DNA of 64,000 bases from Paenibacillus arenilitoris (GTDB taxonomy: Bacteria > Bacillota > Bacilli > Paenibacillales > Paenibacillaceae): NCBI RefSeq assembly GCF_014705655.1, contig NZ_JACXIY010000025.1:1-64000 (forward strand). The letters are read 5' to 3'. Of the stretch, positions 8,415 to 16,165 are shown piece after piece. Positions within the stretch are counted from its first letter, which is position 1. Each line of letters starts with the position of its first letter. Under the pieces are notes generated by a model, which searched no databases, was not told the DNA's origin, and saw only the letters and a program-made list of their open reading frames with translations. Position numbers and translations under genes: made by a program.

Positions 8415-9872
8415 TTAGAGCTGCGGGCGCCGCTTATGATGCTCGGTATGCTGCTCGAAGGCGTGGGCGGCACGAAGCACCGTCGGCTCGTCGAACGCTT
8501 TGCCGATAATTTGCAGACCGATCGGCAGTCCGTCGGCCGAGCCGCACGGCACGCTGATCGCCGGAACGCCCGCCAGGCTGACCGGGATGGTGCAAATATC
8601 GTTCAAATACATCGTAAGCGGATCGCCTACCTGCTCCCCGATCCGGAAAGCCGGCGTCGGCGCCGTCGGTCCGATAATCAGGTCATATTTGCCGAACGCT
8701 TGGTCGAAATCCTGCTTGATCAGCGTCCGCACCTTCTGCGCCTTCAAATAGTAAGCATCGTAATAGCCCGAGCTGAGCGCGTAGGTGCCAAGCATGATGC
8801 GGCGCTTTACCTCGGGTCCGAAGCCTTGGCTGCGCGACTTGCGGTACAAATCGATCAGACCCGACGGGTTATCCGCGCGGACGCCGTACCGCACCCCGTC
8901 GAAACGGGCCAGGTTCGAGGAAGCTTCCGAGGAAGCCAGCAAATAATACGTCGCGATCGCATATTCGGTATGCGGCAGCGAAATTTCTTCCCATGAAGCG
9001 CCAAGCGATTCGTACACCGCAAGCGCCTTAAGCACCGCTTCCTTCACGCGCGGGTCGATGCCTTCACCCAGGTACTCCTTCGGAACGCCGATGCGCAGCC
9101 CCTTGACGTCTCCCGTCAAAGCCGAGACGTAATCCGGAATTTCGACGTTCGCGGACGTCGAATCGCGTTCGTCGTAGCCCGCGATCGCCTGAAGGACGTA
9201 AGCCGAGTCCTCGACGTTCTTCGTAAGCGGCCCGATCTGGTCGAGCGACGACGCGAAGGCGACAAGGCCGAAACGAGAGACGAGACCATACGTTGGCTTC
9301 AAGCCGACGATGCCGCAATAAGCGGCGGGCTGGCGGATCGAACCGCCGGTGTCGGAGCCGAGGGAGAAGTAGACTTGCCCCGCCGCGACGGAAGCCGCGG
9401 ATCCGCCGCTCGAGCCGCCCGGCACGTAATCGGTATTCCATGGATTGCGCGTAGGATAATAGCTCGAATTCTCGTTCGAGCCGCCCATCGCGAATTCGTC
9501 CATGTTCAGCTTGCCGATCGTGACCGACTGCGCCGCCTTCAGCTTGCGGACGGCGGTCGCGTCGTAGATCGGATCGTAGTTGCCGAGAAACTGGCTCGCG
9601 CAGGTCGTCAGGAGCCCTTCGGTCACGATATTGTCCTTCACGCCAGCGGGCAAGCCGAACAGCAGTCCGCGCTCGCCGCCTTCTTTTAACTGCTTGTCCA
9701 GCTCGGCGGCCTGCCGGCGCGCGTTCTCTTCGTCCAGCGTAATGAACGCCTTGATCGCAGGCTCGGTCTCCCCGATTCTCGCATACGATGCGCCGACCAG
9801 ATCCGAAACCGACAATTCCTTGTTGTTAAGCTTGCTATGTACATCCTGCAGGCGCAAATCAAACAGTGCCAA
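8415..9872 (-). CDS. gatA: Asp-tRNA(Asn)/Glu-tRNA(Gln) amidotransferase subunit A
   Basis: A 485-residue amidase-signature enzyme that releases ammonia from glutamine or asparagine for GatB. The Ser-cisSer-Lys triad is visible: Lys in AGVKDNI, and the Gly/Ser-rich signature PGGSSGGSAASVAAG followed by GSDTGGSIRQPAAYCG. Length is normal for GatA. The start is TTG with GGGAGG nine bases upstream. It follows gatC by 35 bp and precedes gatB by 33 bp, so the three subunits are made from one transcript. Confidence 0.97.
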   Translation of the reverse strand: MALFDLRLQDVHSKLNNKELSVSDLVGASYARIGETEPAIKAFITLDEENARRQAAELDKQLKEGGERGLLFGLPAGVKDNIVTEGLLTTCASQFLGNYDPIYDATAVRKLKAAQSVTIGKLNMDEFAMGGSNENSSYYPTRNPWNTDYVPGGSSGGSAASVAAGQVYFSLGSDTGGSIRQPAAYCGIVGLKPTYGLVSRFGLVAFASSLDQIGPLTKNVEDSAYVLQAIAGYDERDSTSANVEIPDYVSALTGDVKGLRIGVPKEYLGEGIDPRVKEAVLKALAVYESLGASWEEISLPHTEYAIATYYLLASSEASSNLARFDGVRYGVRADNPSGLIDLYRKSRSQGFGPEVKRRIMLGTYALSSGYYDAYYLKAQKVRTLIKQDFDQAFGKYDLIIGPTAPTPAFRIGEQVGDPLTMYLNDICTIPVSLAGVPAISVPCGSADGLPIGLQIIGKAFDEPTVLRAAHAFEQHTEHHKRRPQL

Positions 9873-9907
9873 CAGTAGTTCCTCCCTTCATCGTCAACCC
9901 ACTCGTA

Positions 9908-10195
9908 TTATTCAAGCACCGCAGGCACTTTAAATTGGCCGTCCTCGTCGTCGGGCGCATTCAGCAGTACCTTCTCGATCGGCAGAGACGGACGATTGTC
10001 GTCTGCGCGCATCACGTTCATAATCGGCAGCACATGGCTTGTCGGCTCGACGCCGTCCGTGTCGAGGCCGTTCAATTTCTCCGCATATTTCAATATGGCG
10101 TTAAGCTGCTCCGTAAATTGCTCCTTCTCCGAATCGGTCAGCTCCAGCCGCGCCAAGTTGGCGACATGCTCCACGTCCTTGGTCGTAATGCTCAT
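9908..10195 (-). CDS. gatC: Asp-tRNA(Asn)/Glu-tRNA(Gln) amidotransferase subunit C
   Basis: A 95-residue GatC beginning MSITTKDVEHVANLARL, the normal length and start for the family. It stabilises the GatA-GatB complex by wrapping around GatA. The conserved centre reads LDTDGVEPTSHVLP. An in-frame upstream ATG at 10252 would add 19 non-conserved residues, while AAGGGA lies just ahead of the ATG at 10195, so the shorter form is chosen. It is the first gene of gatCAB. Confidence 0.95.
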   Translation of the reverse strand: MSITTKDVEHVANLARLELTDSEKEQFTEQLNAILKYAEKLNGLDTDGVEPTSHVLPIMNVMRADDNRPSLPIEKVLLNAPDDEDGQFKVPAVLE

Positions 10196-10374
10196 CGGTG
10201 TCCCTTCCTCTCCAAGCGTAAACGGCCGACGGTTCGAACGGCGGCGGGCCATGTCCGAGAGCCCTGCCCCGTGCTTTTATTCCAGCCGAAGGTCCGTTTC
10301 GCAATGAATATTAGTCATTCTTCCTATTATATCGCACATACGGGACGAACATCAATGTAATCGGAGCTAGTCTC

Positions 10375-10425
10375 AGCAAAAGAAAAAGACCGCGCCGCTG
10401 TCAGTCTGCTGACTAGCGAAACGGT
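10375..10425 (-). terminator. terminator after the IDEAL-type gene
   Basis: On the minus strand, GACCG, CGCT and GTCAG arms pair with CTGAC, AGCG and CGGTC, followed by TCTTTTTCTTTTG. It separates the small gene at 10447 from gatCAB. Confidence 0.7.
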
Positions 10426-10446
10426 CCGCGATAAGTCCGCCGAACG

Positions 10447-10827
10447 TTAAATCCACGCCTTCAAATTCACCTGGCGGATAAAATCGGCCGGGCTGAGCGG
10501 CTCCTTGGCTGCGGAATCCTGCTCGGGCTCCGGTTCCCCGCCGTTCATAATGCGTTTGAACAATGCCTCGTTGTGGGTAGCCAGCGCATAATCGATCAGC
10601 GCTTCCCGCTCGATCCGGTCTACCTCGTCCTTGATCAGTACCTCTTCGAGCTCGACGTCCTCGTCCGGAATAAGAAAGTTGCGATTCGCCGAAGGCACGC
10701 GCAGCACGTAATCGAATACATTGTCCGCGTTGCGGTCGTAAGCAATTATATAGCCATATTCCCCGACGGGAAGGTTTTGTTCATACTGGTCGGCCACTAT
10801 GACGACCTTTGTACCAAGCTGTAGCAT
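10447..10827 (-). CDS. small protein with IDEAL-like C-terminal helix
   Basis: Encodes 126 residues from the ATG at 10827, which has GAGG seven bases upstream; longer in-frame readings begin in unlikely sequence. The first 70 residues are beta-rich (LGTKVVIVADQYE, GEYGYIIAYDR, FDYVLRVP) and end in an acidic strand (DEDVELEEV). Residues of about 80-100 (EREALIDYALATHNEALFKR) fit the IDEAL pattern, a short helical motif found in Firmicute proteins such as competence adaptor-related and YpiB-like proteins. The function is unknown. It has its own terminator and appears monocistronic. Confidence is good that it is a gene, low for any role. Confidence 0.7.
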   Translation of the reverse strand: MLQLGTKVVIVADQYEQNLPVGEYGYIIAYDRNADNVFDYVLRVPSANRNFLIPDEDVELEEVLIKDEVDRIEREALIDYALATHNEALFKRIMNGGEPEPEQDSAAKEPLSPADFIRQVNLKAWI

Positions 10828-10931
10828 CGTCCTCAACTCCTGTTTCGCTGCCGCTATTTCTATCACTATTATCCTACTAAAAAATGATAGCGGTGTCCAA
10901 TCGAAGTAGAGGTCGATATCGGAATTTCTCC

Positions 10932-11729
10932 TCAATCGACTGCGGGGCTCCTGCCAAGCAGCGCCGCGGATGCCGCCAAGGCGAGCGCAATGAGGAGCGC
11001 GGTTGCGGAGACCGCCCACCAAAGCTTATCCGGGTTCCTTACGCCATCCGCCGCAAGTTGATAGGCATAACCACTCAGCGCTCCCGGATTCCACCCGAGC
11101 TGCTTAGGGAAAAGGCCGGACAAGAGCGACAGCGCCGCAGATAGGCCGAGGGAGGAGAAAGCGGCCGCGGCCGGGCTTCGCAGCATCGTGCCGAACAAGA
11201 GCGTCATCGTCGTCGCGAAGGAAAGCCATAGCCCATACGCTAGCAGGCTGCCGAGCACCTCGCCCGGTGCAACTTCTCCGATAAGCAGTCCGGTATAATA
11301 CCAGGATGCAAGATAGCCGGCGCTCAGGGAGCCCCAGGTTAAGAGCAGCATGGACGTCCACTTCGAGCCGATGTAGGACAGCGTCGATACGGGCTTCACC
11401 AGTATAAGCGAAGCGGCTCCGCTGTTCCGCTCTCCAGAGACGACGCCCATGGAGGCAAGCGCGAGAATGAGCATGCCGAGCGTGCCGAACTGCCGGAGCG
11501 TCTGCGCCAGAACTTCGGAGCCGAGAGGCATCGGAATATCGATGACCGTCCCGTCCGGCAAATTGCCCGCCGACTCGAGCAGCAGAGGCATATAATAGAT
11601 CGAAACCGGCTGCATAATGCCAAGCAGGACGAATACGAGCGGCACCCAAAGCAGCTTGAAGCTGCGGACCAGCTCAAGCAGCTCCTTCTGCACCATCACC
11701 AGGTAAACGGGCAAGCTGGCCGTTCTCAT
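10932..11729 (-). CDS. yxlG: ABC-2 type transporter permease, YxlG-like
   Basis: A 265-residue membrane protein with six predicted helices and the ABC-2 permease organisation (first helix LLWVPLVFVLLGIMQ after an amphipathic start; SGERNSGAASLILVKPVSTLSYIGSKW is the typical cytoplasmic coupling segment). It overlaps the preceding ATPase gene by four bases (ATGA). Length and position match YxlG of the B. subtilis sigY-yxlCDEFG operon (259 residues). The substrate is unknown. It is the last gene of the operon. Confidence 0.85.
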   Translation of the reverse strand: MRTASLPVYLVMVQKELLELVRSFKLLWVPLVFVLLGIMQPVSIYYMPLLLESAGNLPDGTVIDIPMPLGSEVLAQTLRQFGTLGMLILALASMGVVSGERNSGAASLILVKPVSTLSYIGSKWTSMLLLTWGSLSAGYLASWYYTGLLIGEVAPGEVLGSLLAYGLWLSFATTMTLLFGTMLRSPAAAAFSSLGLSAALSLLSGLFPKQLGWNPGALSGYAYQLAADGVRNPDKLWWAVSATALLIALALAASAALLGRSPAVD

Positions 11730-12676
11730 GCGGTCACCACCTTCATGAATAAATCCTCGAGCGACGAATGGCCGACTTCCAGCCTGGTCAGCTTAATCCG
11801 ATCCTTCGCGAGCCGCTCGAGCAGCAACTGCCGGGCCGCGTCCACTTCCCTTACCGTAAAACGGACGGAACCGTCCTGTACGTGAATCGCTTGAATCAAG
11901 CCAGCCCCGGCCGGCTCGCCTGCCGCATCGCCGAAATGCGTCTCGCAGCTTTGCAGCCATCGCTCGGACGCCGCGTCCCGCTCGAGCCGAAGCTCGATTA
12001 CCGGACTGCGGTGCTCCGCGCGGATCGCGGCGACCCGGCCTTGCAGCGCGATTTGCCCGTCCCGGATAATGATGACGTCGTCGCATAGTTCTTCGGCATC
12101 ATGCAGGACATGGGTCGAGAACAGCATGGTCGTCTCTCGCTTCAACTCGCGAAGCAGTTCCAGCACCTCCCGTCTGCCAAGCGGATCGAGCGCGGATACA
12201 GGTTCGTCCATGACCAGCAGCTTCGGCCGGTGCATGAGCGCTTGAGCGAGTCCCAGCCGCTGCTTCATGCCGCCCGAATAGCCGCCGATCCTTCGCTCCG
12301 CCGCGCCGGACAATCCGACGAGCGCCATTAATTCCTTCGCCCGCTCCCTTGCCGCCTTGGCTGGCAATCCGCATAACCGGCCCGCGTAAACGGCGTATTC
12401 GAACCCCGTCATCCAGTTGTAAAATGCGGGGGATTGCGGCAAGTAGCCGATCAGCCGGCGCTCGTCGCCGGAGCTGCCCGTGCCGCTGAAGCGCAGCTGG
12501 CCCTCCGTCGGTTTTAACAGCCCCGTGATCATGCGGATGGTCGTCGTTTTTCCCGCTCCGTTCGGGCCGAGCAGCGCGACGCAGCGCCCCTCTTCGATGG
12601 CGAAATCCAGTCCTTTCACCGCATGGACGGCGCCGAACGACTTTGCCAGCCCTTTCACTTGAAGCAGCGCTGTCAT
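11726..12676 (-). CDS. yxlF: ABC transporter ATP-binding protein, YxlF-like
   Basis: A 316-residue ATPase with Walker A GPNGAGKTT (about 36-44), Q-loop around GYLPQSPAFYNW, signature SGGMKQRLGLAQALMHRPKLLVMDEP containing Walker B (split here across the motif) and H-loop STHVLH. A C-terminal extension of about 90 residues follows, usual for ABC-2 drug or lipid exporters. It pairs with the permease downstream. The gene corresponds to yxlF in the SigY operon. Start ATG at 12676 with GGAGGA upstream and a four-base overlap with the preceding gene. Confidence 0.88.
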   Translation of the reverse strand: MTALLQVKGLAKSFGAVHAVKGLDFAIEEGRCVALLGPNGAGKTTTIRMITGLLKPTEGQLRFSGTGSSGDERRLIGYLPQSPAFYNWMTGFEYAVYAGRLCGLPAKAARERAKELMALVGLSGAAERRIGGYSGGMKQRLGLAQALMHRPKLLVMDEPVSALDPLGRREVLELLRELKRETTMLFSTHVLHDAEELCDDVIIIRDGQIALQGRVAAIRAEHRSPVIELRLERDAASERWLQSCETHFGDAAGEPAGAGLIQAIHVQDGSVRFTVREVDAARQLLLERLAKDRIKLTRLEVGHSSLEDLFMKVVTA

Positions 12677-12882
12677 GCCTCGTTCCTCCTCCCGGCGATA
12701 AAGAAGGCAATCGGACCAACAACGTTAAGGAATAAAATAATCAATATCCACATCCATTTCGGCCCCCTCGTCTGCTCCGCTTTGGCGCAAAGCGCAAGCG
12801 CGATTACTGCCAGGACCAGCTGAATAGCAAGCATCGGCGCAATAATGGCCAGCACGCGCGACAATTCCAATGGCTCGTTCAT
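12673..12882 (-). CDS. yxlE: two-helix membrane protein with PLDc_N domain, YxlE-like
   Basis: A 69-residue peptide with two membrane helices (about 12-34 and 43-63) and the pattern KWMWILIILFLNVVGPIAFF seen in the phospholipase-D nuclease N-terminal (PLDc_N) family. B. subtilis YxlE (62 residues) is of this family and occupies the same operon position. Its function is unknown, though it may take part in controlling SigY or the YxlFG transporter. Strong GGAGGGGG ribosome binding site; overlaps yxlF by four bases. Confidence 0.82.
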   Translation of the reverse strand: MNEPLELSRVLAIIAPMLAIQLVLAVIALALCAKAEQTRGPKWMWILIILFLNVVGPIAFFIAGRRNEA

Positions 12883-12919
12883 GACGACTCCCCCTCCGGC
12901 AATTTGCGATTTATAATTT

Positions 12920-13150
12920 TTACCGCTTCTCCCGCTTCCCGTTGCCTGTACCCTTGCGAAACCATCCGCTTCTGACGAACACGAAATAAAAGACGAGCGG
13001 CATCGGCGTCTGAATCAATCCCCATATGCCCCAAAACCACGGCATGCTCTCCCGTTTCCGGGCGTCGATAAATAACCACGTGGACTGGGCGGTCAGAACG
13101 CAGCCAAGAACAATCCAGCCCCAGAGCGGCATTGCGTTCAGCTCTTCCAT
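12920..13150 (-). CDS. yxlD: small membrane protein, YxlD-like SigY regulator
   Basis: About 76 residues with two membrane helices (WGWIVLGCVLTAQSTWLFI and FWGIWGLIQTPMPLVFYFVFV) and a very basic tail. Position and size match B. subtilis YxlD, which together with YxlC keeps SigY inactive. Sequence similarity at this length is weak, so the name rests mainly on operon order. A GTG at 13159 would add three residues; the ATG at 13150 has AAGGA at better spacing. The start overlaps the yxlC-like gene by 13 bp. Confidence 0.65.
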   Translation of the reverse strand: MEELNAMPLWGWIVLGCVLTAQSTWLFIDARKRESMPWFWGIWGLIQTPMPLVFYFVFVRSGWFRKGTGNGKREKR

Positions 13151-13476
13151 TTGCTCCACGTCCTTCTTCCGAAATTACAGGCGACGAAGCCGGCTCCGCC
13201 CGCCGCTGCCGCGACCTGCAAGGCGGCGAACCAGATCCAGTTCCGCTCCAGCACCCACGCCATCGAACCGAATACGAAGCAGGCCGTCAGCCAAAACAGC
13301 GTCAGATCCCTCCACAGCCGCTTCCGCGCTTCGCGCTTCCTCGCTTGCACAAGCCGTTCGAACGCGTCAAGCTCCGGGACGCCCGGCGAGTGGCTTGCGT
13401 CGAATCGGGCGATCGCGTCGCCCATCGCCTCGTCGAACCACTGCTGATCCGGATCGTTTGCACTATGCTTCTTCAT
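13138..13476 (-). CDS. yxlC: YxlC-like anti-SigY protein
   Basis: A 112-residue protein, soluble for about the first 50 residues (DQQWFDEAMGDAIARF, then a basic helix KREARKRLWR) followed by two membrane helices. This is the topology of small ECF anti-sigma factors: a cytoplasmic N-terminal segment tethered to the membrane. B. subtilis YxlC (106 residues), located directly after sigY, is a negative regulator of SigY. It overlaps the sigma gene by 14 bp, so the two proteins are probably coupled in translation. AAGGAG lies ahead of the ATG. Confidence 0.75.
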   Translation of the reverse strand: MKKHSANDPDQQWFDEAMGDAIARFDASHSPGVPELDAFERLVQARKREARKRLWRDLTLFWLTACFVFGSMAWVLERNWIWFAALQVAAAAGGAGFVACNFGRRTWSKWKS

Positions 13477-13996
13477 GTTTCGCTAGCTCCTTCCGCAGCT
13501 GCTTAAGACCGTTATGCAACCTTGATTTTACGGTGCCGACCGGAACGTCCAGCATGGCGGCGATTTCCTCTTGTGCGTAACCGTAGTAATATTTGAGCAG
13601 CACCGGCATCCGGATTTCGCCGCTCAATTCGCCTAGCGCTTGAAGCGCCTCCGGCCATTCATCCATCTTATGCAGCGTTTCGTAGCGGATTGCGCGCAGC
13701 GACTGCTCCTCCCGGAGCCAAGCCTTCTCTCGCTCCTTGCGTCTGATCCGGTCCGCGAACAGCCGCGACGCAATCGAGAGGAGCCAGGTCGAAAACTTCG
13801 CTCTCCCTTGGAAACCCGAAATTTTCTCAATGGCGCGCAGCATCGTCTCCTGCGTAATGTCTTCCGCCTGCATCTTGTTCATCGTCATCTTCAGCGCGTA
13901 TTGGTACAGGAAGGAATAATGCTCCCGCAGCAGCTCCGAGAGCGCCCGGGAATCGCCACGAACCGCTTTATTGATCAGCTTCGCTTCGTCATGCAC
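13463..13996 (-). CDS. sigY: ECF RNA polymerase sigma factor, SigY type
   Basis: A 177-residue ECF sigma factor, nearly the length of B. subtilis SigY (178). Region 2 is at about 20-90 (QAEDITQETMLRAIEKI, FSTWLLSIASRLFADRIRR) and region 4 at about 115-172 (YYGYAQEEIAAMLDVPVGTVKSRLHNGLKQLR). It heads a six-gene operon in the order sigY-yxlC-D-E-F-G. The promoter upstream fits the published SigY autoregulatory consensus, so the operon should be self-amplifying once the anti-sigma proteins release it. The ATG at 13996 has a GGGGG sequence 15 bases upstream; a four-base GGGC/GCCC hairpin between them would shorten that distance. Confidence 0.9.
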   Translation of the reverse strand: MHDEAKLINKAVRGDSRALSELLREHYSFLYQYALKMTMNKMQAEDITQETMLRAIEKISGFQGRAKFSTWLLSIASRLFADRIRRKEREKAWLREEQSLRAIRYETLHKMDEWPEALQALGELSGEIRMPVLLKYYYGYAQEEIAAMLDVPVGTVKSRLHNGLKQLRKELAKHEEA

Positions 13997-14037
13997 GGGC
14001 GTATATGCCCCCTTTATTTTGTAGCGGTTATCGATAG

Positions 14038-14063
14038 GACGTCCGGAGGCGCCGTTTCGTTCA
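14038..14063 (-). promoter_or_regulatory. SigY-dependent autoregulatory promoter
   Basis: Minus-strand TGAACG (14063-14058), 16-bp spacer, CGTC (14041-14038). This equals TGAACG-N16-CGTC, the element reported for autoregulation of SigY in B. subtilis. It lies 42 bp upstream of the sigY-like start codon. Confidence 0.85.
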
Positions 14064-14090
14064 CTCCCGGCTTAAACTTTTTTTGCGCAA

Positions 14091-14124
14091 TGAAAACAGC
14101 CGCAGAAGAACTCCCATCTGCGGC
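14091..14124 (-). terminator. ydbS-ydbT terminator is not here; terminator-like hairpin downstream of sigY promoter region
   Basis: GCCGCAGA/TCTGCGGC stem. Read on the minus strand it lies after the ydbT-like stop region at 14140 and is followed by TGTTTTCATT, so it most likely ends the ydbS-ydbT transcript before the SigY promoter begins. The T-run is weak. Confidence 0.6.
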
Positions 14125-14139
14125 GTCTTTGCCTCGCTA

Positions 14140-15675
14140 TTATTCCCTACCATGGCTGCGGCTGTACCACCGCCATACCGGCTCCACGTCGGCGCGGTCC
14201 AGACAAGCCACGCTATAGTCGAAAGGACTGCCCAGCGCATGCACGGATAGAGACAGCAGCTTCTTGCGCTGCTGCCGGGACGAGCGGTTCACCCGCATCG
14301 TGACGATTTGCGGCCGCCTGATCAAATAGGTTGATCTGGCAATGAATCGGCGGCGCAGCGTCAGCTGGCCGTTCGCGAGCAGAACGCCCGCAGCGCCGTG
14401 GCAGCTTAGCCGCCAAGCGGCGACAAGGGGGATAAGCAGCAGCGACCAGAGGCCGGCTGCCTTGAACAATACAATGAGCGCGACGCATAGGATCACGACG
14501 ATCAGCAGCGCGATTCTCATATAATAGAGCAGCGCGCGCTTCGGCGCTCCCTTCAGCTCCTCGCTCGCGGGAAGCTTCAGCTGCGGCACGAAATCGGCCA
14601 GCGCTCCATGCACGTCCGCCCTTTTAATGAAAGGATGCAGCATAAGCTGCTCCTTCTTATCCGACGAAATGACCTGCAGCTGGATCTCCGCGTAGCCGAT
14701 CGCCTGGCGAAGCATGCCTTCCTTCACAATGACCGCCTGCACCTTCTTTGGGTCGAAGACGAACGATTTTTTCTCCAGCATCCCGTAGGACACCGTAATT
14801 TGCCTGCCGTCTCGCGCGACCGAAAAGCCGCTGTACTTGAGCAAATACAGAACGACGGACAGCAACCAGGCAAATACGAGCCCGATCAGCGCAATCGCCG
14901 CGATCAAGAAATAGCTCGGCATCAAGCTAACCGAGTCCTCGACCACTTGCTCGAAAAAGTGTTCCGGAAGCATCGCGTCGATGAAGTCGTCGGCGAAAGA
15001 ATATAAACCGGCGACGAAAGCGGCCACGAGACCGAAATTCATCGAGGTTGCCGCCGCTTGAAGCAGCTGCGCGGAGGTGAGACGGAATGCCGGACCGTCC
15101 GCGGCGACAACCGCAGTCGCAACGAGTCTAGTGTCGTCTGCGGCGTCTGCGCTGTCTGTCGGCCGCTCCCCTGACGCCGCCGTAATCGGCTCCGGCTTAA
15201 CCGTCTCCGCTTCGCCTGACCCGGCCATGCGCTGCGCATGGCTTTTGAGCATTTGTTGGATGCGGGTTGCCTCCGCGAGGGAGAGCGCGGGCAGGACCCC
15301 GTCCGCCTTCTTGTTGCCGCCGGGCGTCTCGATCTTGACTTGGGCCACACCCAGCAGCCGCTGAATGAGCGGCTGCTCCACATTGACCGAATGGATGCGG
15401 GCGTAATAAATCGTCTTCTCGTCGCGGAACAGCGAGCCTCTGCGGATGATGATCCGGTCCGTCTCCAGCCAGAACCCGAAGCGTTTCCATTCGATGAAGC
15501 TGAACACGAGGATTACCGCCGCCAAAGCGGCCGGCCCCGCATACCAATACCAGCGCAGCTCCGACCACTCGATGCCTTTGAATAAAGCGATCAGCAGAAA
15601 CGGAAGAAAGCCTTGAATCGTGTTCACCAGGCCGAAGAGGATATAGACGGGATGAAGCTTGCGGCGCTCACTCAT
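14140..15675 (-). CDS. ydbT: YdbT-like membrane protein with bPH domains
   Basis: Encodes 511 residues with paired N-terminal membrane helices, then a bacterial pleckstrin-homology (bPH_2) domain (FWLETDRIIIRRGSLFRDEKTIYYARIHSVNVEQPLIQ, split by function: strand-turn-strand plus the conserved RIHSV...LIQR motif). Further helices and a second and third bPH repeat follow (around IAVARDG..ITVSYGMLEKKSFVFDPKKVQAV, and the C-terminal RSTYLIRRPQIVTMRV). This is the YdbT layout. B. subtilis YdbST confers resistance to the bacteriocin amylocyclicin. The second ATG (15675) is chosen because GGTGG lies nine bases upstream of it. The start overlaps the end of ydbS. Confidence 0.82.
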   Translation of the reverse strand: MSERRKLHPVYILFGLVNTIQGFLPFLLIALFKGIEWSELRWYWYAGPAALAAVILVFSFIEWKRFGFWLETDRIIIRRGSLFRDEKTIYYARIHSVNVEQPLIQRLLGVAQVKIETPGGNKKADGVLPALSLAEATRIQQMLKSHAQRMAGSGEAETVKPEPITAASGERPTDSADAADDTRLVATAVVAADGPAFRLTSAQLLQAAATSMNFGLVAAFVAGLYSFADDFIDAMLPEHFFEQVVEDSVSLMPSYFLIAAIALIGLVFAWLLSVVLYLLKYSGFSVARDGRQITVSYGMLEKKSFVFDPKKVQAVIVKEGMLRQAIGYAEIQLQVISSDKKEQLMLHPFIKRADVHGALADFVPQLKLPASEELKGAPKRALLYYMRIALLIVVILCVALIVLFKAAGLWSLLLIPLVAAWRLSCHGAAGVLLANGQLTLRRRFIARSTYLIRRPQIVTMRVNRSSRQQRKKLLSLSVHALGSPFDYSVACLDRADVEPVWRWYSRSHGRE

Positions 15676-16147
15676 CCTGATCATCCACCTTAGCCAGAGT
15701 GCCGATCCTGCGCTTGAGCTGCTGCGCTTCTTCCAGCTTCAAGCCGCTGATCCGGTGCGTCGTCGCGGCGGTTACGATCGACACGCTCGCCAGTCCGTAT
15801 TTGCGCATCATCGGCCCGCTCTCGAGCTCGACGTGCTGGACCCTGACCATCGGCACAAGCACATTGCTCAGAAAGACAAGCCCCTTCTGGATTTCGAGTT
15901 CCTCCTCGAACAGCTCGTACAAAAATCTGGCATGCTTCATCTTCGGAATAATCCACGTAAACAAAATGAAGGTTACGATGAATAGCGCAAGCGCGATCCA
16001 CCCCGGCCAAAGCGTCCAATCCCATATCAAAGCCATTGTAAAGTACGCGGCTATGACGGCAAAAATTAGGCCGTGCGTAATAAGGCTGCTAATTCGGTAT
16101 ACCTTTATATAGTCGCGATGAAGCCGCTTCGTCAGCTCCCGATCCAT
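15668..16147 (-). CDS. ydbS: YdbS-like membrane protein with bPH domain
   Basis: A 159-residue protein with two membrane helices (about 20-45 and 50-72) and one bPH_2 domain (ELEIQKGLVFLSNVLVPMVR, VQHVELESGPMMRKYGLASV). It is the partner of the YdbT-like protein, which it overlaps by 8 bp; both are thought to work together in the membrane. Ribosome binding site GGGGAGG. The pairing and order agree with ydbS-ydbT of B. subtilis. Confidence 0.85.
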   Translation of the reverse strand: MDRELTKRLHRDYIKVYRISSLITHGLIFAVIAAYFTMALIWDWTLWPGWIALALFIVTFILFTWIIPKMKHARFLYELFEEELEIQKGLVFLSNVLVPMVRVQHVELESGPMMRKYGLASVSIVTAATTHRISGLKLEEAQQLKRRIGTLAKVDDQDE

Positions 16148-16165
16148 ATGGATGCCTCCCCTTCG

